From: Lachnospiraceae bacterium UBA4260
Lineage (GTDB): Bacteria; Bacillota; Clostridia; Lachnospirales; Lachnospiraceae
DNA length: 30,189 nt
Direction of reading: 5' to 3'
NCBI GenBank assembly: GCA_002395235.1
Contig: DGWK01000035.1
Location: 1 to 30,189 of the forward strand
The number at the start of each line of letters is the position of its first letter. The first letter of the stretch is position 1. The notes below the pieces were generated by a model. The model was given only the letters and a program-made list of their open reading frames with translations. It ran no database searches and was not told the DNA's origin. Shown in pieces: positions 22,631 to 30,189 of this stretch. Position numbers and translations under genes: made by a program.

Positions 22631-22642
22631 CTTGTTAACAAG
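22631..22642. promoter_or_regulatory. perfect 12-base palindrome in the aldolase leader
   Basis: CTTGTTAACAAG is its own reverse complement and lies 29 bases before the aldolase start. It may be an operator for a dimeric regulator. No promoter boxes could be placed with confidence next to it. Confidence 0.35.
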
Positions 22643-22670
22643 TTAACAGATTTTAAAAGGAGAAAAGAGT

Positions 22671-23639
22671 ATGGCATTAGTAACAACAACCGAAATGTTC
22701 AAGAAAGCTTATGACGGCGGATATGCAATCGGTGCTTTTAACGTAAACAACATGGAAATCGTCCAGGGTATCACAGAGGCGGCCGGTGAGCTCAACAGCC
22801 CTGTAATCCTTCAGGTTTCCAAAGGCGCTCGCGCTTATGCGAATCACACATATCTGGTAAAGCTGGTGGAAGCAGCTGTGATCGAGAACCCTGATATTCC
22901 GATCGCTCTTCACCTTGACCACGGCGACAGCTTTGAGCTTTGCAAGAGCTGCATCGACGGCGGATTTACTTCTGTTATGATCGACGCTTCTTCCAAGTCT
23001 TTTGAGGACAACATCGCGCTGACCAAGCAGGTCGTTGAGTATGCGCATGCCCATGGCGTAGTCGTTGAGGCTGAGCTGGGAACTCTTGAAGGCGTAGAAG
23101 ACGAAGTTGTTGTAGAGGCAGGAAAAGCAAGCTATACCCGCCCTGAAGAAGTTGAGGAGTTTGTTACCAGAACAGGCTGCGACTCTCTTGCAATCGCGAT
23201 CGGCACTTCCCACGGCGCTTACAAGTTCAGACCCGAGCAGTGCACACGCAACGCAGACGGCATCCTTGTTCCCCCGCCGCTGCGCTTCGACGTTCTTGAG
23301 GAAGTTTCCAAGAGACTGCCCGGTTTCCCGATCGTTCTTCACGGTTCTTCCTCCGTTCCGCAGGAATTCGTAAAGATGGTCAACACATATGGCGGCAACA
23401 TGCCCGATGCGATCGGCATCCCGGAGAATGAGCTTCGTCACGCTGCAGAGCTCTCCGTCTGCAAGATCAATATCGACTCCGATATCCGTCTGGCTATGAC
23501 CGGCAACATCCGCAAGTACTTCGCAGAGCATCCGGATCACTTCGATCCCAGACAGTATCTCAAACCCGCCAGACAGGCTGTCAAGGACATGGTCGCGCAC
23601 AAGATCGTCAACGTCCTCGGCTCCAACGGCAAGGCCTGA
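22671..23639 (+). CDS. fba: class II fructose-1,6-bisphosphate aldolase
   Basis: The 322-residue enzyme performs the reversible glycolytic cleavage of fructose-1,6-bisphosphate to DHAP and glyceraldehyde-3-phosphate. The zinc and catalytic site HLDHGDSF (Asp83, His84) is present, with GFTSVMIDASSKSFEDNI, EAELGTLEG, the His ligand in GTSHGAYKF, and HGSSSVP. It begins after AAAAGGAGAAAA. Its codon choice is more uniform than that of its neighbours, as expected for a highly expressed gene. It is a single-gene unit closed by a strong terminator. Confidence 0.97.
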   Translation: MALVTTTEMFKKAYDGGYAIGAFNVNNMEIVQGITEAAGELNSPVILQVSKGARAYANHTYLVKLVEAAVIENPDIPIALHLDHGDSFELCKSCIDGGFTSVMIDASSKSFEDNIALTKQVVEYAHAHGVVVEAELGTLEGVEDEVVVEAGKASYTRPEEVEEFVTRTGCDSLAIAIGTSHGAYKFRPEQCTRNADGILVPPPLRFDVLEEVSKRLPGFPIVLHGSSSVPQEFVKMVNTYGGNMPDAIGIPENELRHAAELSVCKINIDSDIRLAMTGNIRKYFAEHPDHFDPRQYLKPARQAVKDMVAHKIVNVLGSNGKA

Positions 23640-23710
23640 GACCGGCTCAGAGACGCGGCGCCTGCTTAAGGGCGGCCTGCGGTTGATTATTTGACATTGT
23701 AATTGAAAAC

Positions 23711-23759
23711 AGAAGCCTTGGCTGTGCAATTTCGGCGCAGCCAAGGCTTCTTGTTTTTT
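23711..23759 (+). terminator. strong intrinsic terminator after the aldolase gene
   Basis: AGAAGCCTTGGCTG (23711-23724) pairs perfectly with CAGCCAAGGCTTCT (23738-23751), and TTGTTTTTT follows at once. Confidence 0.93.
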
Positions 23760-23773
23760 GCCGGTGTTTTCAA

Positions 23774-23782
23774 TGCTATAAT
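23774..23782 (+). promoter_or_regulatory. extended -10 promoter element for the small membrane protein and STAND genes
   Basis: TGC-TATAAT (23774-23782) is a full consensus -10 with the TGn extension, 60 bases before the 23843 gene. A good -35 is not seen because the aldolase terminator occupies that position. Confidence 0.55.
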
Positions 23783-23842
23783 TGTGTGTGAAGACTGAGA
23801 TCTGCTGATCATGAGAAAGGCAAAGGGCGGGAGGCGGCAGTT

Positions 23843-24172
23843 ATGAAACTACCGAAAGATACAGGCAGAAGAGAAAATCTTATAGGAATGGCGCTGTGGA
23901 TTCTGTTCATCATCTTGTATTACTGTGCGATTTCTCTGCTTTTGCGAGGATCTGTCATTCCGGATATGTTCGGACAGGCATATGGTATTTTGGATGACCT
24001 GGTCACCCTATGTATTATCGTCGTAAGTGTGATTGCAGGACTGCTGACTGCGAGGACTCTGTTTCGTGTCTTTCTGAGTCTGAAGGCGTATCGTGCGCAT
24101 GAAGGCGCAGGCTGGAAGGAATGGCGCAGCAGGAAGGAAAACCATGCTGACAGACAAGAGGGCGACGCTTGA
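23843..24172 (+). CDS. small two-helix membrane protein of unknown function
   Basis: The 109-residue protein has two clear membrane segments, at about 14-35 (MALWILFIILYYCAISLLL) and 52-72 (LVTLCIIVVSVIAGLL). A basic, Arg/Lys/Glu-rich C-terminal tail of about 35 residues follows. I do not recognise a family. GGGAGG (23829-23834) precedes the start. It ends 79 bases before the large STAND gene on the same strand with no terminator between, so the two are probably co-transcribed. A membrane partner for a defence NTPase is possible but unproven. Confidence 0.6.
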   Translation: MKLPKDTGRRENLIGMALWILFIILYYCAISLLLRGSVIPDMFGQAYGILDDLVTLCIIVVSVIAGLLTARTLFRVFLSLKAYRAHEGAGWKEWRSRKENHADRQEGDA

Positions 24173-24251
24173 AACAGTGAAAACGCCGGTACGGGATCTT
24201 TAATGATCTTTCGCACTGTCATTGCAGTGATCAGTACAGGGAGCAGGTGCT

Positions 24252-27200
24252 ATGGGCAGAACAATCCGTATCTTTATCAGTTCAACTTTTAAAAGATTTG
24301 ACAGGCTCAGGAACGACCTGATGGGAGAGGTATTTCCGGAAATTCGGGATCTCTGCAGGAAGAGCGGTTTTTCATTCCGTGTCGTTGACCTGCGATGGGG
24401 GATTACGGATGATGAGGGGAGGAGCCATCAGGTAGCGGATATCTGTTTTGAGGAGATCCTCAGATGTCGGGAATACTCGCCTGCTCCTAATTTCATTGTC
24501 CTGTCGGACGACTATTACGGGTGGATTCCTATTCCTGCCTCGATTTCCGAATATTGCTGGGATAAGATCAGCGCTCACTTGGAAAAGACAGCTCCGTCCG
24601 CACTGTCTTTTTTGAAAGGATGGTATCGGAAGGATACAAACGCCCTTGACGGCATCTATATTTTGCAGGATAAATGCGTATACTGCGAAAGCGGGGAAGA
24701 ACTGACGCTCGACCAAAGCATGGAAGAGAAGATCGGCGACATCCTGTTTCCGGCGGCACAGGCTTTATTTGCAGACGACTATTCTCTTCGCGTGGCTTTT
24801 GGCGGGTCCATGACAGAGCAGGAAATCAATCTGGGTCTGTTCTCCCAGGAGGGAGCGGGCAGACACACGCTCGTAATGATCAGGGAGACCGAGAAAGATT
24901 CCGGGCTCGCGGACGGTCGCTCAGAATTCAACGCCCATAACCTGAATGAACATCTGAAAAGGGTGACACAGGAGGCCGGCAACCCGTGGATCTCTCTGGA
25001 GGACGAGAACTACCTGGAAAAAGCGCGTGATTTCCTGAAAAGAGTTGTAGAAGGGCAGATCAGGAAAGTACAGGAGTCGGAAAAAGCAGAAACGCCCTTT
25101 GACAGAGAATGCAGGGAACAGAAGGAAGCATTGGCGGAAGTTGATCGGAACTATATCGAGGTCGGGAGCAGGATGGCGCAGCTGCGGGAGTTTTCCGAAA
25201 AAGAGCGCGGCAGAGTGTCTCTTGTAAAAGGCAGGCAGGGGATTGGAAAATCTACCCTGTTAAAAGCATGCGTCTACCGCTTTCCGGAGCAGTTTATCGG
25301 CGTGTTTACAGATTTGCAGGGGGAACGAGGCAGTGTGGACACGGCACTGGGTTTCTTGCTCGAGACATTGTATCAACGCGGGCTCCTGAAAAAAATGACG
25401 CCGAAAAACCCCGGCGAGAGCAGTGCCGGGTATTTTGAAAGGCAGATGGAAGGGCTGCGCAGAAAAACACAGATCACGATGGTCATAGACTGCGCGGAGC
25501 AGATCTACGATTTTCAGCTGCAGGACGAGAGCCTCTTCTCCATGGAGCTTCCGGAAGGAGTGTCGCTTCTGATCAGCTGTGTGGACGAAGGCGCACTTTC
25601 CGCGACAGATCTTCTGTACAAACCGCCCGTTTTAGAAATTGAGGATATACAGAAGACCGAGGGGCTTCCCATGCTTCTCGGGATGCTGAAAGGGGTTGGG
25701 CGAACACTGTCGGAAAAGCAGCAGGAGGCGCTCAGACGGACGCTTCCCGAAACAGCGACGCCTCTTTATCTGCGTCTGCTTACAGCATTTCTTAGAAATG
25801 TACGCGGGTATGAGGAAGACTTTATCCTGTGGGACGGGCGGGATGACGGAAGCAGAAAGCCGCCGGTTGATGAAAAGAGTCTGTTTGAGAAGCCCCTGCC
25901 GGAAGATATCCGTCTTCTGCTTCGCGGATCACTGGAAAAAGAGCAGCGGAAAAGTATTCCGGGACTGTATCGGCACATTCTGGCCTGTGTCGCCCTGAGC
26001 GCTCAGGGCCTTGAAGAGGAAGAACTGATCGAGATCCTGCTTCGCCGAATGCCGGAGGGCAGCAGTCTTTATGAGGAGATCATAAAGAGCAGTCACTGGG
26101 AAATTCGGGATCTGAGCCACGTCATTAATATCTTCTGGGCGCGAATGCACTTTCAGACAGAACACTTGCTGGGCATCTACCCGTCAGGCGGGGATTTACT
26201 GATCCGTTTCCGACATGATATGATGCGGAAAGAGGCGCTGGAAGTTGCAGGAGAACAGATCGTCGAAGAATCATCCGGTACGATCCGTGATTACTGGATG
26301 GAACAGGACGTTTATGTCAGCGCCGGCGCGGATATAGGACTTGCGGGGGAAAGAAAAGGAGAGCGGCTTAATATTTTGCCGGCGCAAAAAGAAGCGCTCG
26401 TTGTCAACCGCCGCCGTGCGGATGAGCTTATGCCCATTCTCCGGTACAGGGGGGAGAGAAAGGCGATCGGAAAGCTGCTGGAAGATTTTTATTATCTGGA
26501 CGCGCTGGTCCGTCTGGACCGGCACGGCGCACTGACCAATTCGCTTGAAACAGCCCGAAAAGAGGGGTACGCAGGGGAAAATGGAGCCGATATTCTGGCT
26601 CTGCTCCAGAAATATCAGATCCTTCTGACCGGCTATCCGGACAGTTTTCTGCCGCTGTGCGTGCAGCAGGGATTGGCCGATCCGTCGCTCTTGTCTGTGA
26701 CCGGTTCCACAGGATATTTCCACCGGGAAGCACCGATTTATATAGGGGACAAGGTCAGGCAAAAAAAGGAAAACGATATCAGCGCAGGTTCTGTGTACCG
26801 GAAAAGATCACCGGCGGAACAAGATCCCGAGATTCAGATTCCAGGAAGCGGAAGCGCTCCGATGGCTCTGCGAAGCGACGGAATCATGGCGATCATGGAC
26901 CGTGGCAGTATACGTATTTATGACTGGAACCGCGGGCGCTATTCAGCTGCCAAAAACCCGGCTGTAAAACAGAAGTATGATTTCCTGTATTGGGAAGGAA
27001 ATACGCTGGTCCTTCGCAGAGCAAAATCCAGGATTCGTTATCATTATGAAAAGATGCTAAAAGGCAGAGAGGAGCTCACAAAACTGCAGGAAGAATCCTG
27101 TCTGACAGTGATAGACCTCTTTGAGGAAAAGGAGGAAAAACGCAGATTGGCGGGAAGCCTGCAGGAAGAGGAGGCAGCCGGAACGCGGACGAATCGGAAG

Positions 27201-28334
27201 ATCACATATTACGGACGGGACGGCGTATGCCGGCAGAGAATGCTGGAATATCCGCTTGACATTGAGATCGAATACTCTACGCGGTTCGAGCAGGCAGCCG
27301 TCGTAAAGGATCGCGAGGAGATAGATTATGTAAATCTCGACACCGGAACTGTGCGCGAGACAATAAGGCTCACGGGCGTCACTGGCGTTCATTTCAGCGA
27401 TGACGGGGAAAGCGCGCTGATTCGGACAAGGGCAGACAATATTGTTCTCCATCAAATTGCTGACAGAGATTCTCACGCCTTGCCGAGGTGGACAGGGAGC
27501 GAAGAACAGAATATGAAATCTCTGCGCCGATATCAATTCCAAAAGTTTTATTCGCCTGCCGTTATTTTTGCCCTGCGCAAAAACAGAGATATTCCCTGGC
27601 AGCCGGAAAATGATCCCGCACAAGGTACGCCGTCTCCGATTTTGACGTGTATGTCGGCTGAGGAGGAGTGGTTTGCCTGTTATTATCACTTTAACAACAT
27701 TTCAGTGGTAAGGGTGTTTGACTTATGTACGGGCGCAGAACTTCTGTCTTCGGAGGTAGAGCCCATTTATCGAAAGGATATGGACCGGCAGCCGTTCCGG
27801 GCAGAAGATCACGGGAGAAAGCTTTGTCTTCGATCCTGCGGCGTCGAGCACGTATTGAATCTGGAAACCCGGACTCCGGCATGGAGCAGAAAGCGGGGCG
27901 GAGAGGATCTGACGACCGAGACGACTCAGAAGAATATGATCGACGACTGCAGGCGGCACATGTGGCGGTGGATTCCGCATGGACAGGCGTATGAATCCTT
28001 GGAGGATATGACCAACAATACGTTCGATACTGCCGCAGGGAGAATGTCTTTTCGAATCTGGAGGGTCGTATTCTTTCCTGTTACCCATGCGCTGATGGCA
28101 GAGAAGTTCAACAATCCGGACCAGATCTATGCACCGCAGATATTGCGGACAGAGAAGAATATGTGGCTGATCGATTCCATGTATCGAACGGTCCATGTTG
28201 CGGATTTAAACGGAAAATGGCTGTGTCACACGCAGGTGGAGACGCCTTTTTCCGCGGCAGACGTATGTGGGGACACGCTGTATCTGATGTCGGAAGACAA
28301 GAGCAGGATGCAGGTGCTGCGTTTTCATTTATGA
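24252..28334 (+). CDS. DUF4062 / STAND NTPase with probable beta-propeller sensor region
   Basis: The 1360-residue protein has three parts. Residues 5 to about 215 form a DUF4062 (TIR-like fold) domain with IFISSTF (7-13), VVDLRWGIT (44-52), CFEEILRC (65-72) and FIVLSDDYYGWIPIP (81-95). The same domain opens eukaryotic NPHP3/NWD1/TEP1-type proteins. A STAND/NACHT-like NTPase follows with Walker A GRQGIGKST (327-335), Walker B-like MVIDCAEQ (410-417) and a later RFRHDMMRKEAL (near 655). The C-terminal 500 residues show degenerate WD40-like strands (SDGIMAIMDRGSIRIYDW, HFSDDGESALIRT). In bacteria such effector-NTPase-sensor layouts are often anti-phage proteins; a defence role here is inferred. 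The ribosome site (GGGAGCAGG) is modest. No nuclease or protease effector domain other than DUF4062 was recognised. Confidence 0.82.
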   Translation: MGRTIRIFISSTFKRFDRLRNDLMGEVFPEIRDLCRKSGFSFRVVDLRWGITDDEGRSHQVADICFEEILRCREYSPAPNFIVLSDDYYGWIPIPASISEYCWDKISAHLEKTAPSALSFLKGWYRKDTNALDGIYILQDKCVYCESGEELTLDQSMEEKIGDILFPAAQALFADDYSLRVAFGGSMTEQEINLGLFSQEGAGRHTLVMIRETEKDSGLADGRSEFNAHNLNEHLKRVTQEAGNPWISLEDENYLEKARDFLKRVVEGQIRKVQESEKAETPFDRECREQKEALAEVDRNYIEVGSRMAQLREFSEKERGRVSLVKGRQGIGKSTLLKACVYRFPEQFIGVFTDLQGERGSVDTALGFLLETLYQRGLLKKMTPKNPGESSAGYFERQMEGLRRKTQITMVIDCAEQIYDFQLQDESLFSMELPEGVSLLISCVDEGALSATDLLYKPPVLEIEDIQKTEGLPMLLGMLKGVGRTLSEKQQEALRRTLPETATPLYLRLLTAFLRNVRGYEEDFILWDGRDDGSRKPPVDEKSLFEKPLPEDIRLLLRGSLEKEQRKSIPGLYRHILACVALSAQGLEEEELIEILLRRMPEGSSLYEEIIKSSHWEIRDLSHVINIFWARMHFQTEHLLGIYPSGGDLLIRFRHDMMRKEALEVAGEQIVEESSGTIRDYWMEQDVYVSAGADIGLAGERKGERLNILPAQKEALVVNRRRADELMPILRYRGERKAIGKLLEDFYYLDALVRLDRHGALTNSLETARKEGYAGENGADILALLQKYQILLTGYPDSFLPLCVQQGLADPSLLSVTGSTGYFHREAPIYIGDKVRQKKENDISAGSVYRKRSPAEQDPEIQIPGSGSAPMALRSDGIMAIMDRGSIRIYDWNRGRYSAAKNPAVKQKYDFLYWEGNTLVLRRAKSRIRYHYEKMLKGREELTKLQEESCLTVIDLFEEKEEKRRLAGSLQEEEAAGTRTNRKITYYGRDGVCRQRMLEYPLDIEIEYSTRFEQAAVVKDREEIDYVNLDTGTVRETIRLTGVTGVHFSDDGESALIRTRADNIVLHQIADRDSHALPRWTGSEEQNMKSLRRYQFQKFYSPAVIFALRKNRDIPWQPENDPAQGTPSPILTCMSAEEEWFACYYHFNNISVVRVFDLCTGAELLSSEVEPIYRKDMDRQPFRAEDHGRKLCLRSCGVEHVLNLETRTPAWSRKRGGEDLTTETTQKNMIDDCRRHMWRWIPHGQAYESLEDMTNNTFDTAAGRMSFRIWRVVFFPVTHALMAEKFNNPDQIYAPQILRTEKNMWLIDSMYRTVHVADLNGKWLCHTQVETPFSAADVCGDTLYLMSEDKSRMQVLRFHL

Positions 28335-28411
28335 GAGGCTGCGGCAGAAGGTTGAAGTACAATCGCGAAAGAAAAAGGACCCGTTCTTAATACAAGGGGA
28401 TGTATATTTGT

Positions 28412-28417
28412 TATAAT
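28412..28417 (+). promoter_or_regulatory. possible -10 box for the 186-residue unknown gene
   Basis: TATAAT lies about 110 bases before the gene start. The -35 region is poor. It may drive this gene independently of the STAND gene. Confidence 0.35.
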
Positions 28418-28525
28418 CATGAGTAAGGATGTTACGGAATGCTCACGCGCGCGGAAAGGAAGATCCGGTCTTTCAGGCAGCCTGTGTGCGGCGCAGAGGA
28501 AACCACAATGATCACGGAGGGAAAG

Positions 28526-29086
28526 ATGGTCGATTTTACAAGAGTGAAAGATATTTTGGAGATGCCCATGACGGCGGATGTACTCAGGAGATATAAATAT
28601 GTCTTCGGGACACTGTATAATACCGATGTTTCGGACGATTACACCTTTCAGACGGCTTTTTGTGATTTCTTCAGGCCGATCCAGGGCTTTTCGGAAAAGT
28701 TCAAGACGAAGTTCTTCCGATATCTGGAAGATATGAAAGACATGGACAGCGTTTCGTTCAGAGATGCGCTGGAAAAACTGTATGAGATTGAAAATAAACA
28801 TGAGATGGCGGCCGCCAGCATCCTGGTAAACTGCGTGAATCCCAGGAATCCTGCCTGGAATAAAATTATAGCCAGCGCCTATTTTGGCATGGACGAGCCG
28901 AGCCAGGAAGAAGCCTCTCCGGAGAAATGCAGCAAACTGTACGAGGATTTCTCGGACCAGCTGTATGTCTATATGAATTCACCGGAAGGCAGCTCGCTGA
29001 TAAGGGCGTTTGACCTCAAGTTCCCCAACGCGGAGATCTCGAATGTCAGTAAAGTGGCGATCATCTTGTGGCAGGGGGAGATCTGA
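28526..29086 (+). CDS. hypothetical protein of 186 residues
   Basis: I do not recognise a named family. The protein is soluble and rich in aromatic and acidic residues, without signal peptide or membrane helix. Notable stretches are ILEMPMTADVLRRYKYVFG and DDYTFQTAFCDFF. The TADxLxxYKYVFG-type opening resembles uncharacterised Clostridial proteins I have seen, but no function is known to me. The start at 28526 is favoured by CGGAGGG (28515-28521); ATG 28508 is an alternative. panE begins two bases after its stop. It follows the STAND gene by 191 bases with a TATAAT in between, so it may or may not belong to the same system. Confidence 0.7.
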   Translation: MVDFTRVKDILEMPMTADVLRRYKYVFGTLYNTDVSDDYTFQTAFCDFFRPIQGFSEKFKTKFFRYLEDMKDMDSVSFRDALEKLYEIENKHEMAAASILVNCVNPRNPAWNKIIASAYFGMDEPSQEEASPEKCSKLYEDFSDQLYVYMNSPEGSSLIRAFDLKFPNAEISNVSKVAIILWQGEI

Positions 29087-29088
29087 TT

Positions 29089-30012
29089 ATGAAGATTACA
29101 GTGATTGGACCGGGAGCCATGGGGCTTCTGTTTGGAGGGAAACTGGCCGCGTGCGCGGATGTATCGCTGGTCGGCAGCAATGTCAGGAACCTTGAAGAGA
29201 TCAATGCAAAGGGCGTTACTATTAAGCGGGGAGACAGCAGCGTAACGAGAATGGTTCCCGCGTATCGGGGCGGCAGCTGCAGCGAGCCGGCCGATGTTGT
29301 GATGCTCTTTACGAAAGCTTATCAGATTCGGGACGTACTGACGGAAAACCGCAGGCTGATCGGACCGGACACGCTGCTGCTGACGCTGCAGAACGGCGCG
29401 GGCCATGACCGCGTGATGCGGGAGTTCGCCGACTCGGCGCATGTGCTGATCGGAACGACCAAACAGGGAAGTTCAAGGGAGAGCGCTTCGGTCATCATCA
29501 ACAGCGGACTTGGGGAGACCGTGTTCGGCGGCACTGCCGCTGAAGGAGAGCAGGGACCTGACCCGGCCAGAATGGAAGAGCTTCGCTCAGTATTTGAGAC
29601 AGCGGGGTTCCCCTGCGCGGTCAGCGACAATATCCGGTTTGAGGTATGGAACAAGCTGATGATCAATGCGTCGGCGAGCGTCCTTTCGGGAGTGCTGCAG
29701 GTGGCGCAGGGTTATGTGGCGGAAAATGAGAGCGCCTGGTCGATCTGTCAGGACCTGATCCGTGAGATCTGTCTGGCAGCGGCGGGAGAAGGCGCGGTAT
29801 TTGATCCCGAGGAGCAGATCCTTCGTGTGCGCGAGCACTTGCGGAACGCGCCCGGCGGCTTCACCAGCATCTATTCGGATCTGAAGAACGGAAGAAAGAC
29901 GGAGGCGGATTTCATCTGCGGCGCGGTAGTGCGCGCGGCCCAGGACCAGGGGCTTCGTGTTCCGGTACAGGAGACGATCCTGCGGCTGGTGCATGCGATG
30001 GAAGAGAGATGA
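29089..30012 (+). CDS. panE: 2-dehydropantoate 2-reductase (ketopantoate reductase)
   Basis: The 307-residue NADPH-dependent enzyme reduces ketopantoate to pantoate in pantothenate and CoA synthesis, or a related 2-keto acid. The dinucleotide motif is GPGAMG (7-12), followed by LLTLQNGAG (97-105). The catalytic Lys189 and Asn193 lie in VWNKLMINAS, and the C-terminal domain includes SDLKNGRKTEADFICG, all standard for ApbA/PanE. The start at 29089 is two bases after the previous stop, with AGGGGGAG overlapping the end of that gene, so translation is coupled. No panB or panC is nearby, so a paralogous reductase role cannot be excluded. Confidence 0.93.
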   Translation: MKITVIGPGAMGLLFGGKLAACADVSLVGSNVRNLEEINAKGVTIKRGDSSVTRMVPAYRGGSCSEPADVVMLFTKAYQIRDVLTENRRLIGPDTLLLTLQNGAGHDRVMREFADSAHVLIGTTKQGSSRESASVIINSGLGETVFGGTAAEGEQGPDPARMEELRSVFETAGFPCAVSDNIRFEVWNKLMINASASVLSGVLQVAQGYVAENESAWSICQDLIREICLAAAGEGAVFDPEEQILRVREHLRNAPGGFTSIYSDLKNGRKTEADFICGAVVRAAQDQGLRVPVQETILRLVHAMEER

Positions 30013-30041
30013 CACAGGGGGATGCCCCCACTGAGTTATTC

Positions 30042-30124
30042 GATGCACACGCGTGCGGCAAGGAAGATGCTGCCATTCGGGCAGCCCGCACGCGGCGCAG
30101 AGGCTCGCTTTGCGAGCCTTGAAT
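30042..30124 (+). repeat. 83-bp GC-rich two-hairpin repeat, copy B
   Basis: Same element as 10635-10717 in the opposite orientation. CGCGTGCGG (30050-30058) pairs with CCGCACGCG (30086-30094) around GCTGCC-ATTCG-GGCAGC, then GGCTCGC-TTT-GCGAGCC. Differences from copy A fall mainly in loops. One stem change is compensatory. It lies 30 bases after panE, just before the end of the window. Confidence 0.88.
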
Positions 30125-30189
30125 GCAGTGATACGGGGGTTCAGACGGTAATCTAACGGATAAATTTTATCATGTTTCCGCAGAAGACT

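Noticed and set aside
1..30189. tRNA or rRNA genes
   Set aside because: No cloverleaf with GGTTCRA-type T arm or rRNA stretch was recognised by eye. A covariance-model scan would be needed to exclude a tRNA fully.

Overview
The window looks like a chromosomal segment from an anaerobic gut Firmicute, most likely a Lachnospiraceae-type Clostridium. Supporting signs are strong AGGAGG ribosome binding sites, tightly packed operons with ATGA/TGATG overlaps, and a gut-type beta-glucuronidase. A luxS gene, an AzlCD exporter, a CmpB-type membrane protein and an XRE regulator family that I associate with Clostridia point the same way. No rRNA, tRNA, CRISPR array, prophage or transposase gene was recognised. 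No gap longer than about 250 bases lacks a gene or gene remnant.

Bases 1-9451 form a plus-strand sugar or glycoside utilisation locus. It holds a sugar phosphate isomerase/epimerase cut by the window edge, two Gfo/Idh/MocA oxidoreductases, a complete sugar ABC importer (lipoprotein, double ATPase, permease) and a uidA-type beta-glucuronidase. A natural reading is import of a glycoside or glucuronide, hydrolysis of the glucuronide, and oxidoreductase/isomerase processing of the sugar. mnmA follows, convergent to uidA.

Bases 10864-15621 are a mixed plus-strand stretch. It contains a truncated S51-type peptidase gene, a DUF3990-like (ADP-ribosyltransferase-fold) gene with an XRE regulator gene (probable toxin-antitoxin-like pair), nagA, a truncated ZIP transporter, an HD-domain protein and a CmpB-family membrane protein. 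Bases 15769-18464 (minus) hold a translationally coupled pair: a radical SAM/SPASM-like enzyme, then a membrane protein with a zinc ribbon and a cytosolic tail carrying nine cysteines in 29 residues. This pair is the best candidate here for an undescribed modification system. Two gene remnants with lost middles follow (Gfo/Idh/MocA on minus, iron-type alcohol dehydrogenase on plus).

Bases 19188-23639 hold a CPBP membrane protease with a hexapeptide-repeat tail, azlCD, luxS and class II fructose bisphosphate aldolase. Bases 23843-29086 hold a small membrane protein, a 1360-residue DUF4062-STAND NTPase with a probable beta-propeller sensor end (defence candidate), and an unrecognised 186-residue protein. 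panE (ketopantoate reductase) closes the window.

Two dispersed repeat families run through the intergenic spaces. One is palindromic, built from units close to TGACA-GGGG-ACGTATCA-NN-TGACACATTTT (7411-7607, 9450-9547, 15631-15768). Two of its three sites fill the gap between convergent genes and touch the stop codons. The other is an 83-bp, two-hairpin element with one compensatory base-pair change between copies (10635-10717 on minus and 30042-30124 on plus).
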